64,000 nucleotides of DNA, from NCBI RefSeq assembly GCF_029893345.1, contig NZ_JARXVE010000009.1:179819-243818 (forward strand). The letters run 5' to 3'. The notes beneath the pieces are model-generated. The model saw only the letters and a list, made by a program, of their open reading frames with translations, did no database searches and was not told the origin of the DNA. This document shows, one piece after another, positions 1-8,088 of the stretch. The DNA is from Mycolicibacterium frederiksbergense. Its GTDB lineage: Bacteria; Actinomycetota; Actinomycetes; Mycobacteriales; Mycobacteriaceae. The first letter of the stretch is position 1. Each line of letters begins with the position of its first letter. The position numbers and the translations under genes are program-made.

Positions 1-840
1 CGCGCCCGACAGTGCGGTCTCCAGGTCGATACCGTCGTCGAGCACTATCGCCGCCGACTTGCCGCCGAGTTCCAGGCCCACTCGCTTGATCGTGGCCGAT
101 GCGGCCGCGCTCACCCGCCGGCCCGCGGCGGTGGAACCGGTGAACGATACCGCGGCGATGCCGGGATGTGTCGAGATCGCTTCGCCGACAATCGTTCCGC
201 GTCCACTGACCAGGTTGACGATGCCGGTCGGGGCGCCCATGTAGCGGGCCACCTCGACGATGGTCTGGGTGAGCAGGAAGCCGTCCAACGGCGTGTCCAG
301 ACTGGGCTTGAACACGACGGTGCAACCCGCGGCCAGGGCTGCGGCGATCTTGATCGACGCCAGGTACAGCGGATAGTTCCATGGTGTGATCGCCCCGACC
401 ACTCCGATCGGCTCATGGCGCACGATTCCGGCCCGCAGCGGTTCTTCCCAGACGAACTCGCGGGCGATCCCGGCGTAGGAGCGGAACACGTCGATGGCCA
501 GCTGCGTCTGCACATCCCTGGCGTTGTCGAGGGGTGCACCCATTTCCGCGGTGATCGCCGAGGCGAACTCGTCGATCCGGTCTTCGATCCGCTGCGCCAC
601 TTCGTCGAGCAGGTCCGCCCGGAACTCCGGGGCCGTCATGCGCCACTGCCGGCCAGCGTCCTTGGCCGCGGCGACCGCACGATCGACATCGGCCGCCCCG
701 CCGACCGGTACCCGGCCGATCACCCGACCGGTGGACGGGTCATGGACATCGGCCGGTTCCGCAACCGTCAGCGGCACACACCATTGCCCACCGATCAGTA
801 GGCGATCGGTACGGCCTGCGGTGATCACTTCCGAGCTCAT
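1..840 (-). CDS. Aldehyde dehydrogenase family protein (3' end cut by window edge)
   Basis: NAD(P)-dependent oxidation of an aldehyde to an acid is the expected reaction. The reading frame is open from the ATG at 840 to the left edge, giving the first 280 residues. It begins MSSEVITAGRTDRLLIGGQW, then shows the ALDH signature stretches PWNYPLY, FKPSLDTPL, SFTGSTAAGRRV and the catalytic-glutamate motif LELGGKSAAIV. The catalytic Cys region lies beyond the window. The gene follows the Rieske oxygenase gene by 5 bp, so it is the last visible member of the minus-strand catabolic operon and probably oxidises an aldehyde made by that oxygenase. The family is clear; the substrate is inferred only from context. 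Confidence 0.93.
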   Translation of the reverse strand, partial: MSSEVITAGRTDRLLIGGQWCVPLTVAEPADVHDPSTGRVIGRVPVGGAADVDRAVAAAKDAGRQWRMTAPEFRADLLDEVAQRIEDRIDEFASAITAEMGAPLDNARDVQTQLAIDVFRSYAGIAREFVWEEPLRAGIVRHEPIGVVGAITPWNYPLYLASIKIAAALAAGCTVVFKPSLDTPLDGFLLTQTIVEVARYMGAPTGIVNLVSGRGTIVGEAISTHPGIAAVSFTGSTAAGRRVSAAASATIKRVGLELGGKSAAIVLDDGIDLETALSGA

Positions 841-845
841 GACCG

Positions 846-1988
846 TCACGCGTCCTTGGCGGTGAGCTTGTCCAGTATCCAGCTCTGGTAGCCGGCGATC
901 AGCTTCTCGGACTCCATCATGATCCGCCCCTGCTCCAGTGCGCCCGAACGGATTCCCCGCTGTACCGACTCCACCAGCACGGTGTCTTCCGCGCCGACCT
1001 GGTTGTCGAACACGATCATGTCGTCGATCCACTGCTGCGGCACATCGGCGCCGAAGTAGTAGTCGAGGAAACCGTGGCTGTTGTTCGGCCCCATCGGCAC
1101 CACCGGCCCGATCGACACATTCGGCAGGCCGGGGTTGATGTTCACCTTCATGTTGGGAAACACCGCGAAGTAGCGGCCTTCCGGAACCACACCATCGCGC
1201 CCGGTGTAGCCGGTGGCCTCGGCAGCGGCGCCGGCATTCAGCTGCCGCAGAGGCCCGTTCTGCCACGCCAGCGTGGGCTCGAGCACGAGCTGATACGCCG
1301 ACATGTCGGTGTCGAGCACGTGGCTGAAGCCGGGGTGCGCGTTGGGGCAGTGGTAGCACTCGAGGTAGTTCTCGATCGCCACTTTCCAGTTGCATTTCAG
1401 GTCGTACTCGACCCGGAAGTGGAACTTCAGGTCATCGACATCGATGCCGGCGCCCGCGGTGAGTGCCGGCACGTCGGCCAGCTGCGCCTCCAGCGGCTCC
1501 GGTGCTGCGTCGAGGTTGGCGAACAGGAACGGGCCCCAGGTCTGTGCGGATGCTTTACGCAGGCCCAGCTCGGTTTGGGGAAAATCGGCCTCGGATTTGG
1601 ACCGCGGCGCCCCCTTGAGGCTGCCGTCAAGCCCGTAGGTCCAGGCGTGGTAGTGGCATTGCAGCGTCCGACGCTGCCCGCATTCCTCCAGCACCACCTG
1701 GGCTGCGCGGTGGCGGCACACGTTGTGGAACGCATTGAGCGAGCCGTCCCGGTCGCGGACCACCACGATGGGCCGGCCCGCGATATCCGCGGTGACGAAC
1801 TGTCCGGCTTCGGCGACATCGGCTGCTCGGCCGATGTACTGCCACGCATGCGAGTAGATGCGGTCGATTTCGGCCGCGGTGACCGCCGGGTCGGTGTACC
1901 AGGACAGTGGCAGGGTGCGGCCCTGCTGGAGGTCTTGCGCGATACGCGCGGCTTCGGCTGGCTCCACGTCGAAGTCGATGCGGTTCAT
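846..1988 (-). CDS. Rieske non-heme iron oxygenase, alpha subunit (carnitine-monooxygenase-like active site)
   Basis: Terminal oxygenase that hydroxylates or cleaves an organic substrate with O2 and electrons from a reductase. The 380-aa protein has a Rieske [2Fe-2S] site (C91-x-H93 and C111-x2-H114) and a C-terminal catalytic domain whose mononuclear iron ligands are H213, H218 and probably D335. The residue linking the Rieske and iron centres, three before H213, is E210; most ring-hydroxylating dioxygenases have Asp there, while carnitine/quaternary-amine oxygenases (CntA type) have Glu. The ATG at 1988 was chosen because it gives the usual family length; upstream in-frame sequence is low-complexity and overlaps the SDR gene. 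The likely electron donor is the reductase at 6210-7196. Substrate not known. Confidence 0.9.
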   Translation of the reverse strand: MNRIDFDVEPAEAARIAQDLQQGRTLPLSWYTDPAVTAAEIDRIYSHAWQYIGRAADVAEAGQFVTADIAGRPIVVVRDRDGSLNAFHNVCRHRAAQVVLEECGQRRTLQCHYHAWTYGLDGSLKGAPRSKSEADFPQTELGLRKASAQTWGPFLFANLDAAPEPLEAQLADVPALTAGAGIDVDDLKFHFRVEYDLKCNWKVAIENYLECYHCPNAHPGFSHVLDTDMSAYQLVLEPTLAWQNGPLRQLNAGAAAEATGYTGRDGVVPEGRYFAVFPNMKVNINPGLPNVSIGPVVPMGPNNSHGFLDYYFGADVPQQWIDDMIVFDNQVGAEDTVLVESVQRGIRSGALEQGRIMMESEKLIAGYQSWILDKLTAKDA

Positions 1989-1990
1989 GA

Positions 1991-2836
1991 TCAGGATCCC
2001 CTTCCGGCGGCTGCTGGTATGAGTGGTTCGTCGTTGTTCGACGACACCGAGTTTCTGGGCGAATCCGAGCTTTTGGGCGAATCCGAGTCGTGCATCGAGA
2101 TGCCCAGCGATCGCCCGCCGTCCGCGGCGAAGACGGCGCCGGTGACGTAGCGCGACTCCTCGCCGAGGAGGAATGCCGCCACGTCCGCGATCTCTGCTGC
2201 GCTGCCGAACCGTCCGAGCGGGATCAGGTCCAGCATGCGTTCCTGAGCCGCCGGACTGGACAGGATCCCGGCTACCGCGTTGTCGGTCGGAACGAAGCCG
2301 GGTGCCAATGCGTTGACCCTGATGTTCTCCGGCCCCCACTCCCTGGCCACCGATTTGGTGAACGCGATCATGGCCGCCTTGGCCGCGGCCGAATGGGCCA
2401 CCAACGGCGCGCCGGTCCAGCCGTAGCTGGCAACGATGTTGAGGATCACGCCGGGCTTGTTCTCCCGGATGAGACGGCGGGCCAACGCCTGCGATGCGTT
2501 GAATGTCCCGTAAAGCGAGATTTCGACGACGGAGCGGAACGCCCGGAAGCTCATATCGACCACGCGCGCGGTGAAGTTGCCCGCGGCGTTGTTTACCAGG
2601 CCATCGATCCGAGGGAGCGCCTCGATCATCGCCGCCACAGCCTCGTGGTCGCGCACGTCGAGTGGGTGCACGGTCACGTTGCCGGGTCCGGCGGCCAGGC
2701 TCTGGGCGGCGGTCGCGAGCTTGTCCGGATTCCTCGACACCAGCACGACGTCGTCGCCGTCGTGGACCAGTCGCTGCGCGATGCCGTATCCGATACCGGT
2801 CGCGCCGCCGGTCACGACGATGGTGCGCGCGGTCAT
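1991..2836 (-). CDS. SDR-family oxidoreductase, 2,4-dienoyl-CoA reductase-like
   Basis: A 281-aa Rossmann-fold NAD(P)H oxidoreductase. The cofactor motif TGGATGIG is at residues 10-17 and NNAAG at 82-86. The classical YxxxK pair is absent: Ser149 occupies the usual Tyr position before K153. Instead Y138 lies 15 residues before K153, the same spacing as Tyr199/Lys214 of mammalian mitochondrial 2,4-dienoyl-CoA reductase, and the flanking HSAAAKAAM stretch resembles that family. The likely role is reduction of an enoyl- or dienoyl-CoA intermediate made by the neighbouring CoA-dependent enzymes. The start overlaps the upstream acyl-CoA dehydrogenase stop by 4 bp (ATGA). The last ~30 residues are Ser/Asp/Asn-rich and probably disordered. 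Confidence 0.87.
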   Translation of the reverse strand: MTARTIVVTGGATGIGYGIAQRLVHDGDDVVLVSRNPDKLATAAQSLAAGPGNVTVHPLDVRDHEAVAAMIEALPRIDGLVNNAAGNFTARVVDMSFRAFRSVVEISLYGTFNASQALARRLIRENKPGVILNIVASYGWTGAPLVAHSAAAKAAMIAFTKSVAREWGPENIRVNALAPGFVPTDNAVAGILSSPAAQERMLDLIPLGRFGSAAEIADVAAFLLGEESRYVTGAVFAADGGRSLGISMHDSDSPKSSDSPRNSVSSNNDEPLIPAAAGRGS

Positions 2837-3690
2837 CCTGCGGCCCGGGCCCCGCCCAGCGCGGTGATGACCGCAGGCGTCCAGACCCGCAGGGCTTCCA
2901 CTCGCCGCGAGTAGCGCTGCAGTGGATATTCGAGGGTGAATCCGAGGCCGCCGAGAATCTGATGACAGACCCGCATCACCCGGAACGCGGTGACCGGTGC
3001 CTGCCGCAGGACGAAGGCGTCCGGCCCGCGTTGGGCCGCCATCTGCAGACCTTCGCTGGCGGTGGCACAGTCCGCGATCTTCTTTGCGACGGAATCCAGT
3101 TCGGTCAGCGGCCGGCCGAAGGCGATCCGCTGCTGGGCATGTCCGCCCGCGAGCTCGAGTGCGCCTGCGGTCAGGCCGGCGACATACCCGGTCATAGCCG
3201 CGATCCACGCGTCGTAGGCCGCCGTGGTCAGCACCTGCTGTGCCACCGAACCCGTGGTGATGATCGAGATCGCCTGCGCGTCGACGTAGCGGACCGGCTC
3301 GGCGGCGACGACCTCGACGAGTTCGGCACCTTCGGTCCCGCACAGCCACACGGTGTCGCCGGCACCGCGATACCGGGCCAGGTCGATATCGCCGATCACG
3401 CTGGCCCCGAGTGCGACACCGTGCCCGAGCAGATCGTCGACGAGGTCGACCGGGGCCAGGGCACGGCCCAGTTCGATGCCCGCCGCGCCGAGAAACTCGG
3501 TGGCATGGGGTTCGGCGGCGATGTCGAACCATCCGGCATCGGCAAGTCGACTGCGCAGCAGGGGGTTCCGGTCATCGCCCGGTGCTGTCGGTGACCACTG
3601 GTCAGCGGTAGGGGCGGACTCGCAGATCTTGCGTACGGATTCGACGAAGTCCCGGATGTCGGCGTCGAGCGTGGTGGTTTCGGTTGTCAT
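2833..3690 (-). CDS. Short acyl-CoA dehydrogenase-like subunit
   Basis: A 285-aa protein, about 100 residues shorter than a normal acyl-CoA dehydrogenase. The C-terminal ACAD helical domain is recognisable (GGHAQQRIAFGRPLTELDSV, then a QILGGLGFTLEYPLQRY stretch). The N-terminal part is compressed. In mycobacteria such short ACADs often pair with a full-length partner in alpha2-beta2 heterotetramers, as in steroid side-chain degradation; the full-length gene at 4940-6079 in the same operon is the obvious partner. It overlaps the CaiB-type gene (stop at 3687) and the SDR gene by 4 bp at each end, so translation is probably coupled. Direct catalytic competence cannot be judged from sequence alone. 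Confidence 0.85.
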   Translation of the reverse strand: MTTETTTLDADIRDFVESVRKICESAPTADQWSPTAPGDDRNPLLRSRLADAGWFDIAAEPHATEFLGAAGIELGRALAPVDLVDDLLGHGVALGASVIGDIDLARYRGAGDTVWLCGTEGAELVEVVAAEPVRYVDAQAISIITTGSVAQQVLTTAAYDAWIAAMTGYVAGLTAGALELAGGHAQQRIAFGRPLTELDSVAKKIADCATASEGLQMAAQRGPDAFVLRQAPVTAFRVMRVCHQILGGLGFTLEYPLQRYSRRVEALRVWTPAVITALGGARAAG

Positions 3691-4943
3691 TGGTATGCGG
3701 TTCCTTCGGATGTCTGCAGTTGGCTGAGCTGTTCCAGCATTTCCTCGGTGTGTTCGCCGAGACGCGGAGCGGTTCTCGCGTGCGGTGCGGCTCGCCCGTC
3801 GATCTTGAAGAGCGACCCCAGGAGGCTGACCGTGCCGACTCCAGGTTGGTCGATGGTCTGGACCAGTCCGTTCGCGCGGACTTGCTCGGAACGATGTGCG
3901 TGCGAGATTTCGTGCACGGGTCCGCCGGGGATGCCCAGCTCTTCGAAGCGGGCGATCCAGTGGCGGACCGGGCGCGTCGAAATCACTTCGGCGAACCGGT
4001 CTTTGAGCCCGCTGCGAAGTACCCGTTCACTCTCGTCGGCCGGCGCGGCCTGCGGGTTGACCGCCCACGGATCGTCGATACCCAGGAGGTGCTGCACCTT
4101 GACTCGCTGCGCGAGGTTCAGACAGGCCAGGGCGATATATCCGTCCGACGCCCGGTAGCACCGGTAGTAGGGTTCGAGGTCGTCGGATTCGGCTACCGCC
4201 GCCGCGATCTCGACCAGTCGGTCGTCGTCGCAGAACGAACCATCGGCTGTGTCGGAGTCATCAACACCGCCATCGCCACTCAGCTCGACGAACCGTTGCA
4301 CCTGCACCGCAAGTGCCGCGCCGAGCAACGAGACCTCGATTCCCCGTGCAGGCGCGTCGGGCGAGGCACCCCGGAGGCGATCGACCAGGCCGATCAGTGC
4401 GGCCGAGAAGGTAAGTAGTCCCGCTGTCAGGTCGGCCATCGCGATTCCACCGGACCGGCGCGGCACCTCATCGCCCGGGCGGGCATCGGCGAGCAGCAGG
4501 CCGGAGGCCGCCTGCGCAATCAGGTCATAGCCCAGCGTCGATGCGTCGGGGCCGTCGCTGCCGAACGCCGACACGCAGCACCACACTGCCTGCGGGTTCA
4601 CCGCGGCGACCGACTCTTTGTCCAGGCCGAAGCTGCGTGCGCGCCCGGGCGGCATGTTGTGGATGACGACGTCCGCGCTACGGATCAGCGCCTTGCTGAA
4701 CTGTTGCCCCTCTTCGGTTTTCAGGTCCGCGATCACGGACTTCTTGTTGCGGTTCAGCGAGAGGAACCATTTTCCGCCGTCGGGCGTCAATGGTTCGTAA
4801 TGGCGCCAGGCGTCACCTCGGGGTGGTTCCACTTTGATCACCTCGGCCCCGAGATCGGCCAGCAGCATCGCGGCGAACGGGCCTGCGACGTACTGGGCGT
4901 AGTCCAATACCCGCAGACCTGCCAGGGGCTGCCTGACGCTCAT
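3687..4943 (-). CDS. CaiB/BaiF-type (class III) CoA-transferase
   Basis: Transfers CoA between acyl-CoA and a free acid, activating the pathway substrate. The 418-aa protein starts with the family N-terminus LAGLRVLDYAQYVAGPFAAM and contains LADLGAEVIKVEPPRGD, SLNRNKKSVIADLK, and GGIAMADLTAGLLTFSAAL, whose Asp is at the position of the catalytic aspartate in formyl-CoA transferase. I chose the ATG at 4943 rather than the GTG six bases upstream because it makes a 4-bp ATGA overlap with the preceding ACAD stop, the pattern also used by the next two genes. CaiB plus ACAD neighbours recall carnitine metabolism, but this family acts on many acids. Confidence 0.92.
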   Translation of the reverse strand: MSVRQPLAGLRVLDYAQYVAGPFAAMLLADLGAEVIKVEPPRGDAWRHYEPLTPDGGKWFLSLNRNKKSVIADLKTEEGQQFSKALIRSADVVIHNMPPGRARSFGLDKESVAAVNPQAVWCCVSAFGSDGPDASTLGYDLIAQAASGLLLADARPGDEVPRRSGGIAMADLTAGLLTFSAALIGLVDRLRGASPDAPARGIEVSLLGAALAVQVQRFVELSGDGGVDDSDTADGSFCDDDRLVEIAAAVAESDDLEPYYRCYRASDGYIALACLNLAQRVKVQHLLGIDDPWAVNPQAAPADESERVLRSGLKDRFAEVISTRPVRHWIARFEELGIPGGPVHEISHAHRSEQVRANGLVQTIDQPGVGTVSLLGSLFKIDGRAAPHARTAPRLGEHTEEMLEQLSQLQTSEGTAYQ

Positions 4944-6079
4944 GACCACGAGCCGATCCGCCGCCGGGAGATGTTCTTACGCTGGATATCTGAGACACCG
5001 CCGGCGATGGTGGTCGCCACGGCCGCCCGACCGAACGCAGCGAGCTTGCCGTCCACCACGGCGCCGGGGCCGCTCTCGATAAGCGCACGCGGTCCGACGA
5101 GCTCGACCGCGACCGCCGCGAGCTCCTGCATCAGCACCGCTATCGACAGTTTCGCCATCGACGATTCGGCGCTCGCGTCAACGCCGGCGGCCAGGCGCTC
5201 GGTGGCGCGACGGCCATGCTCGCGGGCGATATGCGCGTCCCCGCGGATCCGGTCCAGCGTCTGGCGTCCGCTACGGTCGACGACGAGCGGGTCGATTTCG
5301 TCGAGCAGCCGGAGCATGACACCAACTTTTTCGCTGGTGACGCGTTCGTAATCGAGGGTGCCCATGAGAATTTCCCAGCCGCCGTCGATCTCACCGACCA
5401 CCTGGTCGGCGGGTACCGCGACATCGGTCAGGGTCAGCTCACCGATGGTGCCGCCGCCCAGTGTCCGGTGCACGTCGACGTGGATGCCGGGGGTGTTCAT
5501 GTCCACCAGGAACACCGACAGGCCGCGGTGGCGAGACTCCGTACTGCCGGTGCGTACCGCAAGGTAGACCCAGTCGGCGTACTCCGCGCTCGAGGTCCAG
5601 ATCTTGCGCCCGTTGACGATGTAGCGATCGCCGTCACGACGGGCGACGGTGCGCAGGGAGCCGAGGTCGGTGCCGGCCTCGGGCTCGGAAAAGCCCTGGC
5701 AGAAGATCAGCTCACCGGAGGCGATACGGGGGATGAACTCGGCGCACATCTGCTCGGTGGCGTACTGGAGCAGGGCGTTGCCGATGGTCTTCACCGACAG
5801 CAGGTAGCTCGACATCGGTAGCCACTGATAGCCCATCTGCTCCTCGACCGCGAACGTTACTGCGGAGTCAAATCCCCTGCCGCCGAACCGGACCGGCCAA
5901 TGCATGCCGATCAACCCCGCCTTGCCATAGGCCGTGTACGCCTCACGCGAATCCGCATCCGACGGCGACCCCTGAGTCGGTGGCACTCCGCAGCCGGACG
6001 CGGCGAACTCCTGCGCCAGTCGCGCGATGTCGTCGACGGTCTGACGGGGAATGAGGGTGGGTTCGACTGTGGTGCTCAT
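4940..6079 (-). CDS. Acyl-CoA dehydrogenase, full-length
   Basis: FAD-dependent alpha,beta-dehydrogenation of an acyl-CoA; electrons would pass to ETF. The 379-aa protein has the N-terminal helical domain, the central beta domain motif FCQGFSEPEAGTDLGSLRT, and the FAD/substrate region GRKIWTSSAEYADW. The C-terminal segment is IAGGVSDIQRKNISRR, so the glutamate found before Gly in MCAD-type enzymes is not at that place. The ATG at 6079 is preceded by a GGAG-containing stretch; an in-frame upstream ATG at 6124 would add an atypical 15 residues. It is the first gene of a tightly overlapping set (ACAD, CoA-transferase, short ACAD, SDR) behind its own promoter at 6152-6181. Confidence 0.9.
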   Translation of the reverse strand: MSTTVEPTLIPRQTVDDIARLAQEFAASGCGVPPTQGSPSDADSREAYTAYGKAGLIGMHWPVRFGGRGFDSAVTFAVEEQMGYQWLPMSSYLLSVKTIGNALLQYATEQMCAEFIPRIASGELIFCQGFSEPEAGTDLGSLRTVARRDGDRYIVNGRKIWTSSAEYADWVYLAVRTGSTESRHRGLSVFLVDMNTPGIHVDVHRTLGGGTIGELTLTDVAVPADQVVGEIDGGWEILMGTLDYERVTSEKVGVMLRLLDEIDPLVVDRSGRQTLDRIRGDAHIAREHGRRATERLAAGVDASAESSMAKLSIAVLMQELAAVAVELVGPRALIESGPGAVVDGKLAAFGRAAVATTIAGGVSDIQRKNISRRRIGSWS

Positions 6080-6151
6080 GGCGGTGACTGCGCTCCGATA
6101 GCTGTGGTGGAGGAGAACTTTCATTCTTTGAAAGTCACTTTTACTAGATGA

Positions 6152-6181
6152 ATCCTATGAGTCGGCCCTTCGGCTTGTCAA
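6152..6181 (-). promoter_or_regulatory. Predicted sigma-A type promoter for the ACAD gene set
   Basis: On the minus strand a perfect TTGACA (6176-6181) is followed by an 18-nt spacer and a TAGGAT -10 (6152-6157). The predicted start near 6145 gives a leader of about 65 nt before the ATG at 6079. An inverted repeat (6198-6213) lies 16 bp upstream of the -35. Confidence 0.6.
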
Positions 6182-6197
6182 CGAAATCGGCGATTTA

Positions 6198-6213
6198 CTG
6201 ACTCGTGAATCAG
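6198..6213. promoter_or_regulatory. Inverted-repeat operator candidate, site 2
   Basis: The sequence CTGACTCGTGAATCAG is an imperfect palindrome matching site 1 (7258-7273) at 13 of 16 positions with identical CTGACT/AATCAG ends. It lies 16 bp upstream of the -35 of the ACAD promoter and overlaps the reductase stop codon. IclR (7285-8079) and TetR (8089-8676) are the obvious candidate binders; which one is not decidable here. Confidence 0.5.
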
Positions 6214-7196
6214 GCGTCCAGGACCAACCTGGCTGACCGCGACCGTCCGACGCAGATCATCATCACGGTGTTCGAGGCCCGCTCTTCGTCACTGAGGATG
6301 TCATCGGCATGCTCGGGCTCGCCGGCGATCACATTGGTTTCACAAGTGCCGCAATATCCTTCGCGACACGACCAGGGTTGATCGGGCGCGACCTCCAGCA
6401 CCTTGTCCAGGATCGAAGAGTTCTCGCCGACCACGATCGTGGTGCCGGTTCTGGCCAGTTCGACCTCGAAGGTGTCAAGCCCGGCCGCGCCGGCGCGGCG
6501 TCGGTCACCGACGGATCCGGCAGCACCAAACCGCTCGACGTGGACGCCGCCCACCCTGGGGTCCCCCGCACACACGTCCTCGACCGCCCGCAAAAGTGGT
6601 TCGGGTCCACAGCAGTACACCTGAGTGCCCGCCGGACACTCGGACAGCTCACCGGCGAGGTCAATTCGGCCCGCGGTGTCCTCCGGGACCAAATCCGCCG
6701 CAGCCCCGTATCCGGCGACGTCCTCGCGAAACGCCATGGACGACAGGGTTCTGCCGCCGTAGAGGATTCGGAATCGCCTGCCAGACTTGGAGACCGCGCG
6801 CACCATCGGCAGGATCGGCGTGATCCCGATGCCGCCGGCGATGAACAGGTAGCTCTCGGCATCGACCAGTGGGAAGTGATTACGCGGGCCTCGGACCGTC
6901 AACTCTGTCCCGGGTCTCACATACTCGTGAAACTCGCGCGAACCGCCCCTGCCGGCCGGCTGCTCGAGGACCGCGACGACATAGCCATTGCGGTCCGCGG
7001 GATCGCCGCACAGCGAGTAGTGGCGTATCGCCCCAGACGGCAACGTGAACTCGAGATGCGCACCGGGAGCCCAAGACTCCAGCGCTCCACCACCAGGTCG
7101 TTCGAACCGGAATGAACGGACCCCATCGGCCTCCCGGCGCACACTGCGCGCCACCAGTACGTTCACCGGGATCCAACTTCGGCATTCCCGAAGCAT
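6210..7196 (-). CDS. Flavin/[2Fe-2S] oxidoreductase, electron donor to the Rieske oxygenase
   Basis: Class IA-type oxygenase reductase: ferredoxin-NADP reductase-like flavin domain, NAD domain, then a C-terminal plant-type [2Fe-2S] ferredoxin. Visible motifs are RHYSLCGDP (flavin binding), IAGGIGITPILPMV and CCGPEPLL (NAD binding), and the cluster ligands CREGYCGTC with a distal Cys in MMICVGRS. It passes electrons from NAD(P)H to a Rieske oxygenase, here most likely the one at 846-1988. With the ATG at 7196 it is 328 aa; a GTG at 7166 would give 318 aa, closer to VanB/CntB-type lengths, so the start is not certain. A promoter (7221-7250) and an inverted repeat (7258-7273) lie immediately upstream. 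Confidence 0.9.
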   Translation of the reverse strand: MLRECRSWIPVNVLVARSVRREADGVRSFRFERPGGGALESWAPGAHLEFTLPSGAIRHYSLCGDPADRNGYVVAVLEQPAGRGGSREFHEYVRPGTELTVRGPRNHFPLVDAESYLFIAGGIGITPILPMVRAVSKSGRRFRILYGGRTLSSMAFREDVAGYGAAADLVPEDTAGRIDLAGELSECPAGTQVYCCGPEPLLRAVEDVCAGDPRVGGVHVERFGAAGSVGDRRRAGAAGLDTFEVELARTGTTIVVGENSSILDKVLEVAPDQPWSCREGYCGTCETNVIAGEPEHADDILSDEERASNTVMMICVGRSRSARLVLDA

Positions 7197-7220
7197 GAAA
7201 GGAGCTTCCGCATGGCGACG

Positions 7221-7250
7221 ACAGTACGGCCGGCGGAAATGGAGAGTCAA
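7221..7250 (-). promoter_or_regulatory. Predicted sigma-A type promoter for the reductase gene
   Basis: On the minus strand TTGACT (7245-7250), an 18-nt spacer and TACTGT (7221-7226). The spacer length equals that of the ACAD promoter. The inverted repeat at 7258-7273 sits 7 bp upstream of the -35. Confidence 0.5.
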
Positions 7251-7257
7251 TAGAATG

Positions 7258-7273
7258 CTGACTTATAAATCAG
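7258..7273. promoter_or_regulatory. Inverted-repeat operator candidate, site 1
   Basis: CTGACTTATAAATCAG is a near-perfect palindrome (14 of 16 positions self-complementary) in a short AT-rich tract between the IclR stop and the reductase promoter. It shares 13 of 16 bases with site 2 at 6198-6213. A further half-site, CTGACTTATTG, follows at about 7280. Confidence 0.55.
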
Positions 7274-7284
7274 TAACAACTGAC

Positions 7285-8079
7285 TTATTGCTCAGTAGTA
7301 GTGCCTTCAATAGAGCCGATTTCGGCCGCAACCTCACGGAGTAACCGGCCCGCCGAAGCACGGAAATCATGAGTTGCGCGGCTGACGGGCAGCGAGATGT
7401 TGACCGCTCGTAGCGATCCATCGACCGGTGTCGGCAGGGCTATTGCCAACGAGGCGAGCCCGACCTCGAACTCTTCATCCGATACCGCGATACCGTCGGC
7501 CCGGACGATGTCGAGTCGCTTCTTGAGATCGGGCCAATCGACCGCACTGTGTTCGGTCGCAGGCGGGTACGGGCCCTGCCCCACTCGCGCCAGCACCTCA
7601 TCATCGTCCAGCTGTGCGAGTAAGGCCTTTCCCAAAGCGGTGTTGTACGCGCTCAAGCGAAGTCCTACCGAGACCTGTGGCGTCAGTATGCGGCCACCCG
7701 CCACACCGTCCAGATACACCACCGACGACCCGATAAGCGTTGCCAGGTTGGTGGTCTCGCCCGTGGTTTCAGCAAGTTGCTGCAATTTGCGCCGAATGAT
7801 CGCGGCAGGATCGTTTCGCGCAATCAGCGGGCCGGCAAGCCGCAGCACGGCGGGGCCGATCCGGAAATTGCGCCCACCCGCGACGGGTTCCAGAAACTCG
7901 TGCTCCACCAGTGTCTTGACCAGCCGATGAATTGTCGGCATGGGCAATCCAGCACGGGCAGCGATATCGCTCTGACTCAGTTCGGCGACCTCACCCGAAA
8001 ACAGCTCAAGGATCTCCAGGCCCCGGCCGAGTGTTCGCACCGAGCTGGTGATTGTCTCCGACGCGTCGTCTCCCGCCAT
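7285..8079 (-). CDS. IclR-family transcriptional regulator
   Basis: A 264-aa regulator. The N-terminal winged helix-turn-helix spans roughly residues 15-80 (LGRGLEILELFS, LSQSDIAARAGLPMPTIHRL). The C-terminal IclR effector domain includes NLATLIGSSVVYLDGVAG, LSAYNTALGKALLAQL and a GIAVSDEEFEVGLASLA stretch typical of the ligand-binding region. It is transcribed just after the TetR gene (9-bp gap) and just before the reductase gene, so it is probably the pathway-specific regulator of this catabolic operon. The CTGACT/AATCAG repeats downstream of its stop are candidate binding sites. The effector cannot be predicted. Confidence 0.9.
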   Translation of the reverse strand: MAGDDASETITSSVRTLGRGLEILELFSGEVAELSQSDIAARAGLPMPTIHRLVKTLVEHEFLEPVAGGRNFRIGPAVLRLAGPLIARNDPAAIIRRKLQQLAETTGETTNLATLIGSSVVYLDGVAGGRILTPQVSVGLRLSAYNTALGKALLAQLDDDEVLARVGQGPYPPATEHSAVDWPDLKKRLDIVRADGIAVSDEEFEVGLASLAIALPTPVDGSLRAVNISLPVSRATHDFRASAGRLLREVAAEIGSIEGTTTEQ

Positions 8080-8088
8080 GTGGCAAAC

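Noticed and set aside
2040..2095. Short direct repeat GGGCGAATCCGAG as an operator
   Set aside because: It lies within the C-terminal Ser/Asp-rich coding end of the SDR gene and encodes a repeated peptide; no promoter is nearby.
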